From Paraburkholderia sejongensis (lineage in GTDB: Bacteria; Pseudomonadota; Gammaproteobacteria; Burkholderiales; Burkholderiaceae), in the NCBI RefSeq assembly GCF_020880815.1, contig NZ_JAJITD010000015.1, forward strand, positions 1 to 64,000: DNA of 64,000 nucleotides, given 5' to 3'. The notes beneath the pieces were generated by a model, which was not told the origin of the DNA, searched no databases, and saw only the letters and a program-made list of their open reading frames with translations. This document shows, one piece after another, positions 17,760 through 25,839 of the stretch. How positions within the stretch are numbered: the stretch's first letter is position 1; every line of letters starts with the position of its first letter. A program made the translations under genes and the position numbers.

Positions 17760-17823
17760 GATCCAATCTCCTGAAAAGTAGTGAGAGCCGAAAGTTCTCG
17801 ACTAGTCTTTCGCTTTCCTCAAC

Positions 17824-17855
17824 AAGCGCTGTGGCCAACTCATATGGCAGCGCTT
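17824..17855. promoter_or_regulatory. Stem-loop in the leader of the hydrolase operon
   Basis: Arms AAGCGCT and AGCGCTT enclose an inner GCCA/TGGC pair around ACTCATA. It lies about 65 bp before the hydrolase start and downstream of the ATAC palindrome, so it would be in the mRNA leader. Confidence 0.4.
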
Positions 17856-17904
17856 AGGTCCTGGTTGCGAGAACCGGAGAGAAGCGTAACTTCAGGAGAG
17901 CGAT

Positions 17905-17948
17905 CGCACTATACGGCGATCGGTGTAGCGCACTATACGGACGTATAG
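17905..17948. promoter_or_regulatory. Direct repeat and ATAC-N4-GTAT palindrome upstream of the hydrolase operon
   Basis: The 12-mer CGCACTATACGG occurs twice, 24 bp apart (17905 and 17929). The second copy is completed to the perfect palindrome CTATACGGACGTATAG at 17933-17948. It looks like one full and one half operator about two helical turns apart. The same core recurs upstream of the regulator genes, so it is a candidate binding site for the FixJ-type regulators next door. Confidence 0.55.
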
Positions 17949-17981
17949 CGGCGAGACAACGCGCAACGGCAACTGCGAACA

Positions 17982-18653
17982 CTACCGCTTGCGCGCCGGT
18001 TTCAAACCCAGCTTCGCGGCCAGATTGACCAGCTCGGGCAACGACTGCGCATTCATTTTCTGCATGACCTTGCCGCGATGCATCTTGACCGTGATCTCAC
18101 TGATCCCGAGTTCACCGCCGATCTGCTTGTTCAGCAGACCGGACACCACCAGCGCCATCACTTCGCGCTCGCGCGCGGTCAGTGTCGCGTAACAGGCCCG
18201 CACGTCACGCAGTTCGAGCTGGCAATCGAGTGCGTCGCGGCTGCGCGCGAGCGCGTCGCGAATCGCCTGTAGAAGGGTTTCGTCGTCGAATGGTTTGGTC
18301 AGGAATTCGACCGCGCCGGCTTTCATCGCCTGCACGGTCATCGGTACATCGCCGTAACCGGTGATGAAAATAATCGGCATGTCGGGCCGGTCGGCCGCGA
18401 TGCGTTGCTGTAACTGGAGGCCGTTCACTTCCGGCAGCGACACGTCGAGCACCAGACAACTCGGCACAAACACGCGCGGCGTCGCGAGAAACTGTTCGGC
18501 CGACTCGAAGATACGCGCGCGCAGACCCGCGCTGCGCAGCAGTAATTCCAGCGATTCGCGCACGGAAATGTCGTCGTCCACGACGAACACGAGCGGCTCG
18601 GCTTGCGAACCGCTCGAAGGCACAGCCTGCTGACCTACTCCACGTTGAGGCAC
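17982..18653 (-). CDS. FixJ-type response regulator (REC + LuxR HTH)
   Basis: DNA-binding response regulator of 223 residues. The receiver domain covers about 20-135, with acidic pocket DDD (26-28) and phospho-acceptor Asp70 (CLVLDVSLPEVNG), and Lys in FLTKPF. The LuxR/GerE helix-turn-helix covers about 155-215 (LTAREREVMALVVSGLLNKQI, ISEITVKMHRGKVMQKM). It lies directly upstream of the hydrolase-P460 operon and 55 bp downstream of the receiver-only protein on the same strand, so it is the most likely direct activator of that operon. It is a paralogue of the regulator at 21773-22441. Confidence 0.92.
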   Translation of the reverse strand: MPQRGVGQQAVPSSGSQAEPLVFVVDDDISVRESLELLLRSAGLRARIFESAEQFLATPRVFVPSCLVLDVSLPEVNGLQLQQRIAADRPDMPIIFITGYGDVPMTVQAMKAGAVEFLTKPFDDETLLQAIRDALARSRDALDCQLELRDVRACYATLTAREREVMALVVSGLLNKQIGGELGISEITVKMHRGKVMQKMNAQSLPELVNLAAKLGLKPARKR

Positions 18654-18708
18654 GTCATTCCTCTTTCTCGCCTCGCAGCAGCGCGCGACTTTGCGTTCTC
18701 ATCCAGCC

Positions 18709-19068
18709 TCAGTTGTTATCCAGCGCGGCCTTCAGCGCCGCGAGCAGCGCGGTGTCGCTGAACGGTTTGAACAGGCACTCGCGTGCCCCTTGCGCGAGCA
18801 GGCGCGCGCGCAGCGCTTCGTCCTTGTGGGCGGTAATGAAGACCACCGGCACCGGCTTGCCGATCCGTTGCAGCTCGCGAAAGAGCCCGACCCCGCCCAT
18901 ACCCGGCATATTGACGTCGAGGATCAGACAATCGGTTTGATCGACGACTTCGGACGCGAAAAAAGCTTCCGCCGATGAGAACACATTGACCGCATATCCG
19001 AACACTCTCACCAGATCAGGAAGCGACTCCCGCACTGCTTCATCATCATCGATCAACGTTACCAGCAT
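18709..19068 (-). CDS. Receiver-only response regulator
   Basis: A single CheY-like receiver of 119 residues with no output domain. Acidic pair DDD at 7-9, phospho-acceptor Asp51 (CLILDVNMPGMGG), Thr of FITAHK and Lys of LFKPF are all present, so it should be phosphorylated. It may serve as phosphate sink or relay between the histidine kinase and the two FixJ-type regulators. ATG 19068 gives a standard receiver start; a TTG four codons upstream is possible. The 252-bp gap between it and the histidine-kinase stop contains two palindromes of the ATAC-N4-GTAT type, which suggests its own promoter. Confidence 0.88.
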   Translation of the reverse strand: MLVTLIDDDEAVRESLPDLVRVFGYAVNVFSSAEAFFASEVVDQTDCLILDVNMPGMGGVGLFRELQRIGKPVPVVFITAHKDEALRARLLAQGARECLFKPFSDTALLAALKAALDNN

Positions 19069-19152
19069 GGTTGCCCGCAATCAAGTCTCGCCGGGACGGC
19101 CGCCCCGTCCCCTGCGCTGCGCGCGCAGGCGTGACGCAGAGCGGCCGGTCCC

Positions 19153-19168
19153 CGATACCTGGGTATTC
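19153..19168. promoter_or_regulatory. ATAC-N4-GTAT palindrome, copy near the receiver gene
   Basis: CGATACCTGGGTATTC, perfect over ATACC/GGTAT, lies 85-100 bp upstream of the receiver-only gene. It shares its core with the sites at 17933, 19288, 22625 and 23476. Confidence 0.5.
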
Positions 19169-19287
19169 ACTCAAATAGAAAAACTTTGCTGGCAGCGCAG
19201 TCAGGAACTCGCCTTGCACTGCGTAATAAATCAAATCCATCTTCCAGCGCGCAGGTCCATGATTACGGACCCAACCGCGCGCGTCCA

Positions 19288-19303
19288 TCATACGGTGGTA
19301 TGT
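19288..19303. promoter_or_regulatory. ATAC-N4-GTAT palindrome, distal copy
   Basis: TCATACGGTGGTATGT, perfect over CATAC/GTATG, lies about 220 bp upstream of the receiver-only gene and 18 bp after the histidine-kinase stop. Confidence 0.5.
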
Positions 19304-19320
19304 ATAGAGGCGCGCGGCGT

Positions 19321-21558
19321 TCAGCGGCGGTAGACCGGAATCGAGAAACCGAACAGCGCGCCCGGGCCGTCGCCTACGGTCGCGGCCCACAGGCGGCCGC
19401 TCTGGCTTTCGATGATCGAACGGCTCACCGCGAGACCGATGCCCATGCCGTCGTCCTTGGTCGTATAAAAAGCGTCGAACAGCCGCTCGACATCGCGCGG
19501 ATCGAAGCCGACGCCCGAATCGCGCACGGTCAGACGCACCATCCCGTCCGCTTCGGCCTCGGTTCTGACCCACAGGCGGCGCGGCCGGTCCTCGACGCCG
19601 TTCATCGCATCGGCGGCATTGCGCAGCAGATTCATGATCACCTGCTGGACCTGCACCCGGTCGCCGCCGACGAGCGGCAAACCGTCCGCGAACTCGGTGC
19701 GCACGATCACGCGCGCGCGGTCGAGGTCGTGCTGCATCAGCGCGATGATTTCGCGCGCGGTGTGGCCGAGGTCGATCGCCTCGATCGTCGCGCTGCGCCG
19801 GCTGAACAGCGCGCGCAGGCGGGCGATCACGTCGGCCGCGCGATTGCCGTCGCGAATCGTGCGGCGCGCGGTTTCCCGCGCGCCTTCGAGATTCGGCGGC
19901 ACGGCCGCGAGCATCCGCAAACAGGTACTCGCGTTGGTCACGATGCCCGCGAGCGGCTGGTTCACTTCGTGCGCAATCGAAGCGGTCAACGCGCCGAGAC
20001 TCATCACGCGCGACACATGCGCGAGTTCCGCGCGCGCATTGTCGAGCGCTTCTTCGGAGCGGCGCCGCTGACTGATATCGAGCACGGTGCCGACATACTC
20101 GCGACGCCCCGGCCGATCCGCCGCGCGATGCGCGAGCAGGTGCAGATGCTTGATCGACCGGTCCGGCATCAAGAGCCGGTACTGGCTCTCGACATCGGTG
20201 TCGCCGCGATACAGTTGTTCGATCACCTGGGTCGCGAGAGCGACGTCCTCCGGGTGATAACGCGCGACGATCCGCTCGAGCGTCACCGTGCTGCCGGGTT
20301 CGAATTCGAAGATGTGATAGAGCTGCTCCGACCACGCGATCTCGCCGCTATCCGCATGCCATGAGAAGTTGCCCATCCGCGCCAGCGCCTGCCCCTCGGC
20401 GAGAAACGCTTCGCTGCGCCGCAGCTCTTCCTCCGCGCGCTTGCGATCGTCGATATCGATATTGATCCCATACCATTTGACGACGTTGCCATGCTGGTCG
20501 CGCAGCGGACTCGTGCGAAACAGAAACCAGCGGTACAAGCCGTCGTGGCGCCGCATCCGTGCCTCGGCCGCGCCCGGCATCCGGCTTTCCATGATCTGGT
20601 TCCACGCGGTGATCAGACCCGGCAGATCGTCCGGATGGACCGCCTTGGTCCACTCGTAGTCGCGTACTTCGTCCAGACTGCGGCCGAGATAATCGAGGTA
20701 GTACTGGTTATAGAACTCGCCGGTGCCGTCGACGCGCGCCGACCACACCAGTGCCGGCAGCGCGTTGATCGTCTCGTTCAGATGGCGCTCGCTTTCCGCG
20801 AGCGTGATTTCGGCGCGCTTGCGGTCCTCGATATCGATCGACAGCAGAAACCAGCGCACAATGCCGCCGTCGCGATCGCGCAGCGGAAAGCCGCGCACGT
20901 TGAACCAGCGATACACGCCGTCGGCGCGCCGATGGCGATTCTCGACGTTATACGGCGTGCCGTTCGCATGCGAGGCCGCGTGCGCGGCAATCGTGGCCGG
21001 CAGATCGTCCGGATGCACGACGTCGTCGCTGCGCCACGAGCGCAGTTCTTCGTATGACTTGCCGAAGTAATCGCGCGCGAGCCGGTTCTGCCCTTCCACT
21101 TCACCGCATGGCGACGTGACCGTGACCGGCACCGGAATGCTGTCGACGATCGACTGCAGATCGAGTTCGCCTTGTTTGGCCGCGGCCTGCGCGCGCTGCA
21201 AATCGTCGACGTCGGTGCAGGTCGCGCACCATCGCACGAGCTGTCCGTCGGCGTCGTGAAGCGGATTGATGTGGATGACGAACCAGCGAAGCTGGCCGTC
21301 GAAGCGCCGCAGACGCGCGCTGATTTCGGCCGGCTTTTGGGACTCCAGCAGCGCCGCGTGCTGCTGCAGGAGTCCGGGACGGTCGTCGGCGCTCACCGCG
21401 TTCTGCCACTGCGAGTCCGACGACGCCGCGAGATCGAGCCCGGTGTAGGCGCGCCAATGTCGGTTCACGAAATCGACACGGCCGTCGGGCAGCGCGGTCC
21501 AGGCAAGCACGGACAGCGCATCGAGCACGACGCCGAGATCAATGGCCAATCCCATCAT
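19321..21558 (-). CDS. Soluble multi-PAS sensor histidine kinase
   Basis: A 745-residue kinase. Four PAS domains lie in tandem (about 10-120, 130-250, 255-380 and 385-500), each of the first three ending in a PAC-type IDIEDRKRAE stretch. A HisKA domain with phospho-acceptor His530 (SIAHEVNQPLAG) and an HATPase domain follow: N box LLRNAADAM, G1 DSGVGFDPRD, G2 GMGIGLAVSRSI. No membrane segment or signal peptide is visible, so sensing is cytoplasmic, and PAS folds could hold haem, flavin or small ligands. The EVNQPL H-box class typically pairs with FixJ-type regulators; two are here, one on each side. Likely sensor for the whole cluster. Confidence 0.92.
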   Translation of the reverse strand: MMGLAIDLGVVLDALSVLAWTALPDGRVDFVNRHWRAYTGLDLAASSDSQWQNAVSADDRPGLLQQHAALLESQKPAEISARLRRFDGQLRWFVIHINPLHDADGQLVRWCATCTDVDDLQRAQAAAKQGELDLQSIVDSIPVPVTVTSPCGEVEGQNRLARDYFGKSYEELRSWRSDDVVHPDDLPATIAAHAASHANGTPYNVENRHRRADGVYRWFNVRGFPLRDRDGGIVRWFLLSIDIEDRKRAEITLAESERHLNETINALPALVWSARVDGTGEFYNQYYLDYLGRSLDEVRDYEWTKAVHPDDLPGLITAWNQIMESRMPGAAEARMRRHDGLYRWFLFRTSPLRDQHGNVVKWYGINIDIDDRKRAEEELRRSEAFLAEGQALARMGNFSWHADSGEIAWSEQLYHIFEFEPGSTVTLERIVARYHPEDVALATQVIEQLYRGDTDVESQYRLLMPDRSIKHLHLLAHRAADRPGRREYVGTVLDISQRRRSEEALDNARAELAHVSRVMSLGALTASIAHEVNQPLAGIVTNASTCLRMLAAVPPNLEGARETARRTIRDGNRAADVIARLRALFSRRSATIEAIDLGHTAREIIALMQHDLDRARVIVRTEFADGLPLVGGDRVQVQQVIMNLLRNAADAMNGVEDRPRRLWVRTEAEADGMVRLTVRDSGVGFDPRDVERLFDAFYTTKDDGMGIGLAVSRSIIESQSGRLWAATVGDGPGALFGFSIPVYRR

Positions 21559-21772
21559 TATTGGATTCTTCAGAGCCAGGCGCCGGTTTTCCAGACAATC
21601 GCCAAGGCCGGCGTACAGGTGGCTCGTTGGCCTGCCGGGAATTTTGAGATGAGATTATTCCATGCGGGTACGGCGGTCGCAATAGCGCGACCGGAAGGCA
21701 GAAAGTTCTGGGATTGGCGTGAGCGTCGAGGTGCACAGCACAGCACCGCACGGCGCTGTGCAGTGTCGCGCG

Positions 21773-22441
21773 TTACTGGCCGCCCGGGTCGACGCCGAGC
21801 GCCACGACCTGCCGCACGAGGTCGGCCACCGAGCGCACGTTCATCTTGCGCATCGCCTGGCCGCGGTGAATCTTCACCGTGACTTCCGCAATCCGCATGC
21901 GCGCCGCGATCTGTTTGTTCATCAAACCGGACGCGACGTTGATCAGCACCTCGCGCTCGCGGGGCGTCAGCGCGTCCCAGCGCCGACGCGCGTCGATCAG
22001 TGAACTATCCGCTTCGACGCGGCGAGCGTCGCGCTGCAACGCGGCGATCACCGCGTCGATCATGTCCTGATCGCGAAACGGCTTGGTGAGGAAGTCCATC
22101 GCGCCGGCCTTCATCGCTTCGACGGTCATCGCGATATCCGCATAGCCGGTCATGAAAACCACCGGCAGCGGCGCGCGTTCTTTCGTCAACAGCGATTTGT
22201 GCAATGCCAGTCCGCTTTGTCCGCGCAGGCGCACGTCCAGCACGAGACACGCGGGCCCAGCGCTTTTGGGCGCCGCAAGAAACTCCTCGGCGGAGCGGAA
22301 GACGTCGACTTGCAGATCGATCGAGCGCAGTAAAAGCTCCAGCGAGTCGCGCACCGAGTCGTCGTCATCGACCACATAAACGACACCCGAGATGCCGTTC
22401 GCGCATGGGGCAGCCGCCAACGCGGTGTCAGTGGCTAGCAT
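21773..22441 (-). CDS. FixJ-type response regulator (REC + LuxR HTH), second copy
   Basis: A 222-residue DNA-binding regulator. Receiver about 20-135 with phospho-acceptor Asp69 (CLVLDVRLRG) and FLTKPF; LuxR-type HTH about 155-215 (LTPREREVLINVASGLMNKQI, IAEVTVKIHRGQAMRKM). It is upstream of the histidine-kinase gene by 214 bp on the same strand and closely resembles the regulator at 17982-18653 in both domains, so the two arose by duplication. An imperfect ATAC-type palindrome is found about 185 bp before its start, consistent with autoregulation. Confidence 0.92.
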   Translation of the reverse strand: MLATDTALAAAPCANGISGVVYVVDDDDSVRDSLELLLRSIDLQVDVFRSAEEFLAAPKSAGPACLVLDVRLRGQSGLALHKSLLTKERAPLPVVFMTGYADIAMTVEAMKAGAMDFLTKPFRDQDMIDAVIAALQRDARRVEADSSLIDARRRWDALTPREREVLINVASGLMNKQIAARMRIAEVTVKIHRGQAMRKMNVRSVADLVRQVVALGVDPGGQ

Positions 22442-22624
22442 CTGCGGTAATCGTCGCGACGATACGTTTTGCGAATTGAACCATCATCGACACCTGTCAG
22501 TGTAAATAGGACTTCAATGCCTGAGTCATTCGTTGAGCCGGCGGTCTCTCAGCCGCCGCGCGCGATGCCGCTCCCACCCGCATCGCCACGATCGAAGCTT
22601 ACATCGGGCATCCGCGCGAGGCTC

Positions 22625-22640
22625 TAGTACTTTGGTATTG
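22625..22640. promoter_or_regulatory. TAC-N4-GTA palindrome upstream of the second FixJ-type regulator
   Basis: TAGTACTTTGGTATTG matches the perfect copy at 23476 in 13 of 16 positions. It is the least symmetrical of the five related sites. Confidence 0.4.
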
Positions 22641-22738
22641 GAATGACCCTGCGCCGGCCCGATGATCAAAGGCCGAATCCCATATACTGAGTTTGTCTGT
22701 CCAGCTCGATGCGCCTGGGTTATTCACTGCGCAATCGC

Positions 22739-23332
22739 TCATTGCGGATCGGCGTTGGCGTCCCATCTGTCGAGCGACGCGGCCAGAATCATCGCGCCGG
22801 CATTCAGCGGATCGCGATAGCGCCGGTCTTCCGGCCGGAACACCGCGTCGCCTTTGCGAATGCTCGCTCCGGACAGCGCACAGATCCCCGCCTTTTTCGC
22901 CAGCGCGCGTTTCCACACCTGTTCGCGATAGTGACAACGCGTCGAATCGCTCCACGACAATGCGAACGCGTAGTCCGCGAGGCGCTCGACCACCGTGACC
23001 GTGCCATTGCCGGAGGTCTGCTGCCGCGCGCCTGGCGGCCAACAGCGCGCGGGTTCCGGCTGTCGCGCGCGGGCGCGAAACGGCGCACCGACGCTGAAGG
23101 CCGGCGCACGGCACAGATCGAGCACCACCTGCCGCCACGGATCTCGCACCCAAGCCGCGCTATCCGCGGCGAACGCATCCGGCGCGCCGCCGGCACTCAC
23201 GGTACTCACGGTACTCACGGCATTCACGGCACTCACGGCGCGCGCTCGCGGTACCGCGCGCCCACTCTCCCGATGGCCACCGCCGTCGGCTCCGACCGCC
23301 GCCAGCGCCGCTCCGCACGCATCCAGACTCAT
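22739..23332 (-). CDS. DUF3331 domain protein
   Basis: Function unknown. The C-terminal part (VTVVERLADYAFALSWSDST, then CHYREQVWKRALAKKAGICAL and SGASIRKGDAVFRP) is the DUF3331 signature found in Burkholderiaceae. GICALSG and the nearby Cys suggest a small metal-binding fold. ATG 23332 has GGGAG 8 bases upstream, giving 197 residues; an ORF start at 23452 would add 40 residues. The N-terminal third is low complexity and includes AVSAVNAVSTVSTVS, made by a 9-nt tandem repeat. It is divergent from the MFS gene across a palindrome shared with the neighbouring two-component cluster, so it may belong to the same regulon. Confidence 0.75.
   Translation of the reverse strand: MSLDACGAALAAVGADGGGHRESGRAVPRARAVSAVNAVSTVSTVSAGGAPDAFAADSAAWVRDPWRQVVLDLCRAPAFSVGAPFRARARQPEPARCWPPGARQQTSGNGTVTVVERLADYAFALSWSDSTRCHYREQVWKRALAKKAGICALSGASIRKGDAVFRPEDRRYRDPLNAGAMILAASLDRWDANADPQ
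23195..23239. repeat. 9-nt tandem repeat inside the DUF3331 gene
   Basis: Five units of ACTCACGGT type (the fourth reads ATTCACGGC). Nine is a multiple of three, so copy number changes would keep the frame and alter only the low-complexity N-terminal region. Confidence 0.85.
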
Positions 23333-23475
23333 CACGGACCACTCCCATGTTGCCGGTTCGCGACTGTCGCGCGTCACGCATGTCGCGTGTTTCCGGTCAC
23401 TGAAGTCTACGAAGAAGTCCGGCCGCAACGTAGTCTTCGCGCGGATAGCCATTCCGAGGCCTTCGGATGACGAAC

Positions 23476-23491
23476 TAATACCTTGGTATTA
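23476..23491. promoter_or_regulatory. Palindrome TAATACCTTGGTATTA between DUF3331 and MFS genes
   Basis: Seven-base arms TAATACC and GGTATTA with a TT centre lie in the divergent region, 144 bp before the DUF3331 start and 104 bp before the MFS start. It is the best-formed member of a five-copy family spread over 17.9-23.5 kb. Confidence 0.55.
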
Positions 23492-23594
23492 ATCGCGAGC
23501 CACGCACGGCCCGAGCGCCGGGCGGCGGATTAATATCCGGGCTACCGGCCGCTCGCGCGGGCGCCCACCCTCGTCAATCAGAAGCATTCGGCGC

Positions 23595-24761
23595 ATGCAA
23601 CCATTCAATGCCCTTTTCGTCATTCTCGGCACGCTGCTCACCGCGAGCGGCTATGGGGCGACCTTTCTGCTGTCGATGCATTTCCGCTCGATCGGCGGCA
23701 CCGATCTCGACACCGGAACCGCACTGGCCGAAGCGGTGATCGGCACCTTCGTGAGCTTTCCGCTGGTCGACTGGTTCGCGCCGCGCATCGGCGCCGCGCG
23801 CCTGAGCGCGCTCGGCGCGCTGTGCCTCGGTGCGGGTATCGCGGCCTTCACGGTGACGCTCCCCGCGAGCGCGGGCGGCATCGTTCCCGGCTTCCTGGTC
23901 GGCTTCGGCTGGGGCGCGTTCAGTCTCGCCGCGCCGATGGCGCTCGCCGAACGAACCACGCAATCCGATCGCGGCGTGTGGTTCATGCGCTTCGGCACGG
24001 TCCAGATGGTCGGCATCGGCGCGTGCCCCGCGCTGGCCGCGCTCGCGATCCGCTCGTTGCACTGGACGGTCGGCGCGGTGCTGCTGATCGTCGCCGGCCT
24101 GTGCATGATTGCATCGCTGCTGCTCGAACTGTTTGCGCGCTTCTCGCCGCGAGCGAACTCGCACCCGCAAAAGCCGTGGGTGTTCAATACCGGCGCGGTC
24201 GTGCGCACGCGCGCCGCCTATTCGATCGCGATGATCGCGTTGTGCGCGTGCGTGTTCTCCGGTCTGCTGACGTTCCAGATGTCGCTGGTGCAAGGCACCG
24301 CATCGCACGCCGGCACGTTCTTCAGCTTCTACACGGTGACGGTGATCGTCGCGCGCTGGCTGCTCGGCCGGCTCGTAATCAGTTCGCCGCGCGGCCTTAC
24401 GACCAAACTCGTGCTGGTGCTGATGGTGCTCGGCGTCGCGGCGATGTTCGCGGTGCCGTACCACACGATGTTTCACCCGGTCAGTGCGGTGTTGTTCGGC
24501 ACCGGGTACGGGCTTGCCTATCCGGTGATTCAGGAACAGACGGTCAACGATTCCGACGCGCTGCATCGTCACGCGGCGCTGACGTGGTTCATCGTCGCGT
24601 ATTCGCTCGGCGCGTTCGGTTTTCCCGCGGTGGGCGGCTGGGTGCTCGTGCATATGGGCCGCGGCGCACTGATCGCGCTGATCGCGGTTTGCGCGCTGGC
24701 GGCGCTGCTGCTATCGATACTTCGCGACAGGCGCAACCTCGCGGCGGCATTCAGTCGATAA
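23595..24761 (+). CDS. MFS transporter
   Basis: Inner-membrane carrier of 388 residues with about twelve hydrophobic segments, from MQPFNALFVILGTLLTASGY to the last helix LIALIAVCALAALLLSIL. The loop after helix 2 (LVDWFAPRIGAARL) is a degenerate form of the usual MFS motif. It is shorter than sugar or aromatic-acid carriers and resembles drug- or small-molecule-efflux type MFS proteins; no substrate can be named. Divergent from DUF3331 across a perfect palindrome. No strong ribosome site is seen at the ATG. Confidence 0.85.
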   Translation: MQPFNALFVILGTLLTASGYGATFLLSMHFRSIGGTDLDTGTALAEAVIGTFVSFPLVDWFAPRIGAARLSALGALCLGAGIAAFTVTLPASAGGIVPGFLVGFGWGAFSLAAPMALAERTTQSDRGVWFMRFGTVQMVGIGACPALAALAIRSLHWTVGAVLLIVAGLCMIASLLLELFARFSPRANSHPQKPWVFNTGAVVRTRAAYSIAMIALCACVFSGLLTFQMSLVQGTASHAGTFFSFYTVTVIVARWLLGRLVISSPRGLTTKLVLVLMVLGVAAMFAVPYHTMFHPVSAVLFGTGYGLAYPVIQEQTVNDSDALHRHAALTWFIVAYSLGAFGFPAVGGWVLVHMGRGALIALIAVCALAALLLSILRDRRNLAAAFSR

Positions 24762-24903
24762 CCGTAGGTATGAGTTGTCGTCGCCCCAGGTATAGGGTGG
24801 CCCACCGAACGTCTGATAGACGCGAACCGGGGCAGCACCTACGCTTCGGATCGGGCAACACCCACTCACGACATCTTCGTCACTCAAGCCAACAGGTGAT
24901 TTC

Positions 24904-25272
24904 ATGACGCTTCGCAACAACCTGCTCAAGGGCGCACTCGCGGTGCTGCTCTCGTCGGCCGCGCTCGTACAGGCCGCCACGGCAACCGCCGGCGACGCCG
25001 CCGCCCCGACTAAAGAACAGCTGCGCGCCCAAATGCACGCGGACCGCGCGGCCAACCACGCGCTCGCGAAGAAGGTGCGCGAGACGCTGTTCAAGACCAA
25101 AGGCCTGAACGACACCGATATCGCGGTGTTCGCCAATACCCGCACCGGCAAGGTGATCCTCGCAGGCACGATCTTCGACGAATCGCAGGAACAGATCGCT
25201 CAGGACGCCGCATCGAAGGTGCCGGGCGTTCAGTCGGTCGCGACCCAGTTGACGCTTTACGCGGCGCCGTGA
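24904..25272 (+). CDS. BON-domain periplasmic protein
   Basis: A 122-residue exported protein. The signal peptide covers about 1-24 (KGALAVLLSSAALVQAATA). One BON domain follows at about 50-120, with the conserved pattern VRETLFKTKGLNDTDIAVF, GKVILAGTIFDESQEQ and VPGVQSVATQLT. BON domains bind phospholipid or peptidoglycan-associated partners and occur in OsmY-like stress proteins. AGGTGA precedes the ATG. It stands alone downstream of the MFS gene with a 142-bp gap and probably has its own promoter. Confidence 0.88.
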   Translation: MTLRNNLLKGALAVLLSSAALVQAATATAGDAAAPTKEQLRAQMHADRAANHALAKKVRETLFKTKGLNDTDIAVFANTRTGKVILAGTIFDESQEQIAQDAASKVPGVQSVATQLTLYAAP

Positions 25273-25829
25273 TCGAGCCGGGTTCGTGTGAACCGGTTGC
25301 GCCGGTCTAACCGGCGCAATTCGACAGCGCGTTGCCGGCAATAGAGAACATGCCGGTAAGCCACAGCGATTTTCAAATAATCATTTTTCCCCAGCCAATC
25401 ACCCTCGCATCCGCACTCATCGAACCCACATAAACAATTGCGGGAACGGCAGGCAATCTTTATTGACCTGATTGCGTGCCGAACGAGAGACGACCCCTTT
25501 GTGGTTGCTTTCGAAATGCAAAGCGCACTATATCGATCAAGCTGACGGGTCGGTGTAAAGAAGGTTAAATCTGTTGTTTTATGTGTGAAGCCGCACAGTG
25601 CAAAGATTGTCCGACACTGATGCCGGGAATTTATTGGCTCGCGCATTTAAGCGCGGACAAAAAAAATCCCGCACAGGGGAAGGCGGGATTCAAACAACAG
25701 CTTTAATTGTTATACCTGCCTGCGCATCACCGGGACCGGCTTCGTCCCGGCACTTCCAACATGAAGAGCATGCCGCTGCGCGCTTCCGGTTCACGTGGCC
25801 TGCTCATGCGGTCTGCTCATGCAGTCTGC
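25273..25829. other. Intergenic stretch with terminator and repeat
   Basis: 557 bp between the BON gene and a convergent small gene. It contains a strong minus-strand terminator (25657-25690) and part of a 13-nt repeat. An open frame on the minus strand (25257-25646) has no ribosome site or recognisable product, and I do not call it. Confidence 0.5.
25657..25690 (-). terminator. Rho-independent terminator
   Basis: On the minus strand, arms AATCCCGC and GCGGGATT with a 10-base loop are followed by a run of T (forward A-run at 25659-25664). It lies about 140 bp past the stop of the gene at 25830-26120. Confidence 0.85.
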
Positions 25830-25839
25830 TCATGCTGCC
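25801..25839. repeat. 13-nt tandem repeat over a stop codon
   Basis: Three units of TGCTCATGCGGTC type. The stop codon of the minus-strand gene (25830-25832) lies in the third unit. Thirteen is not a multiple of three, so copy changes upstream of the stop would alter the C-terminus. Confidence 0.8.

Noticed and set aside
25257-25646. 129-codon minus-strand ORF overlapping the BON gene end
   Set aside because: Overlaps a real gene, has no ribosome site and no recognisable product.
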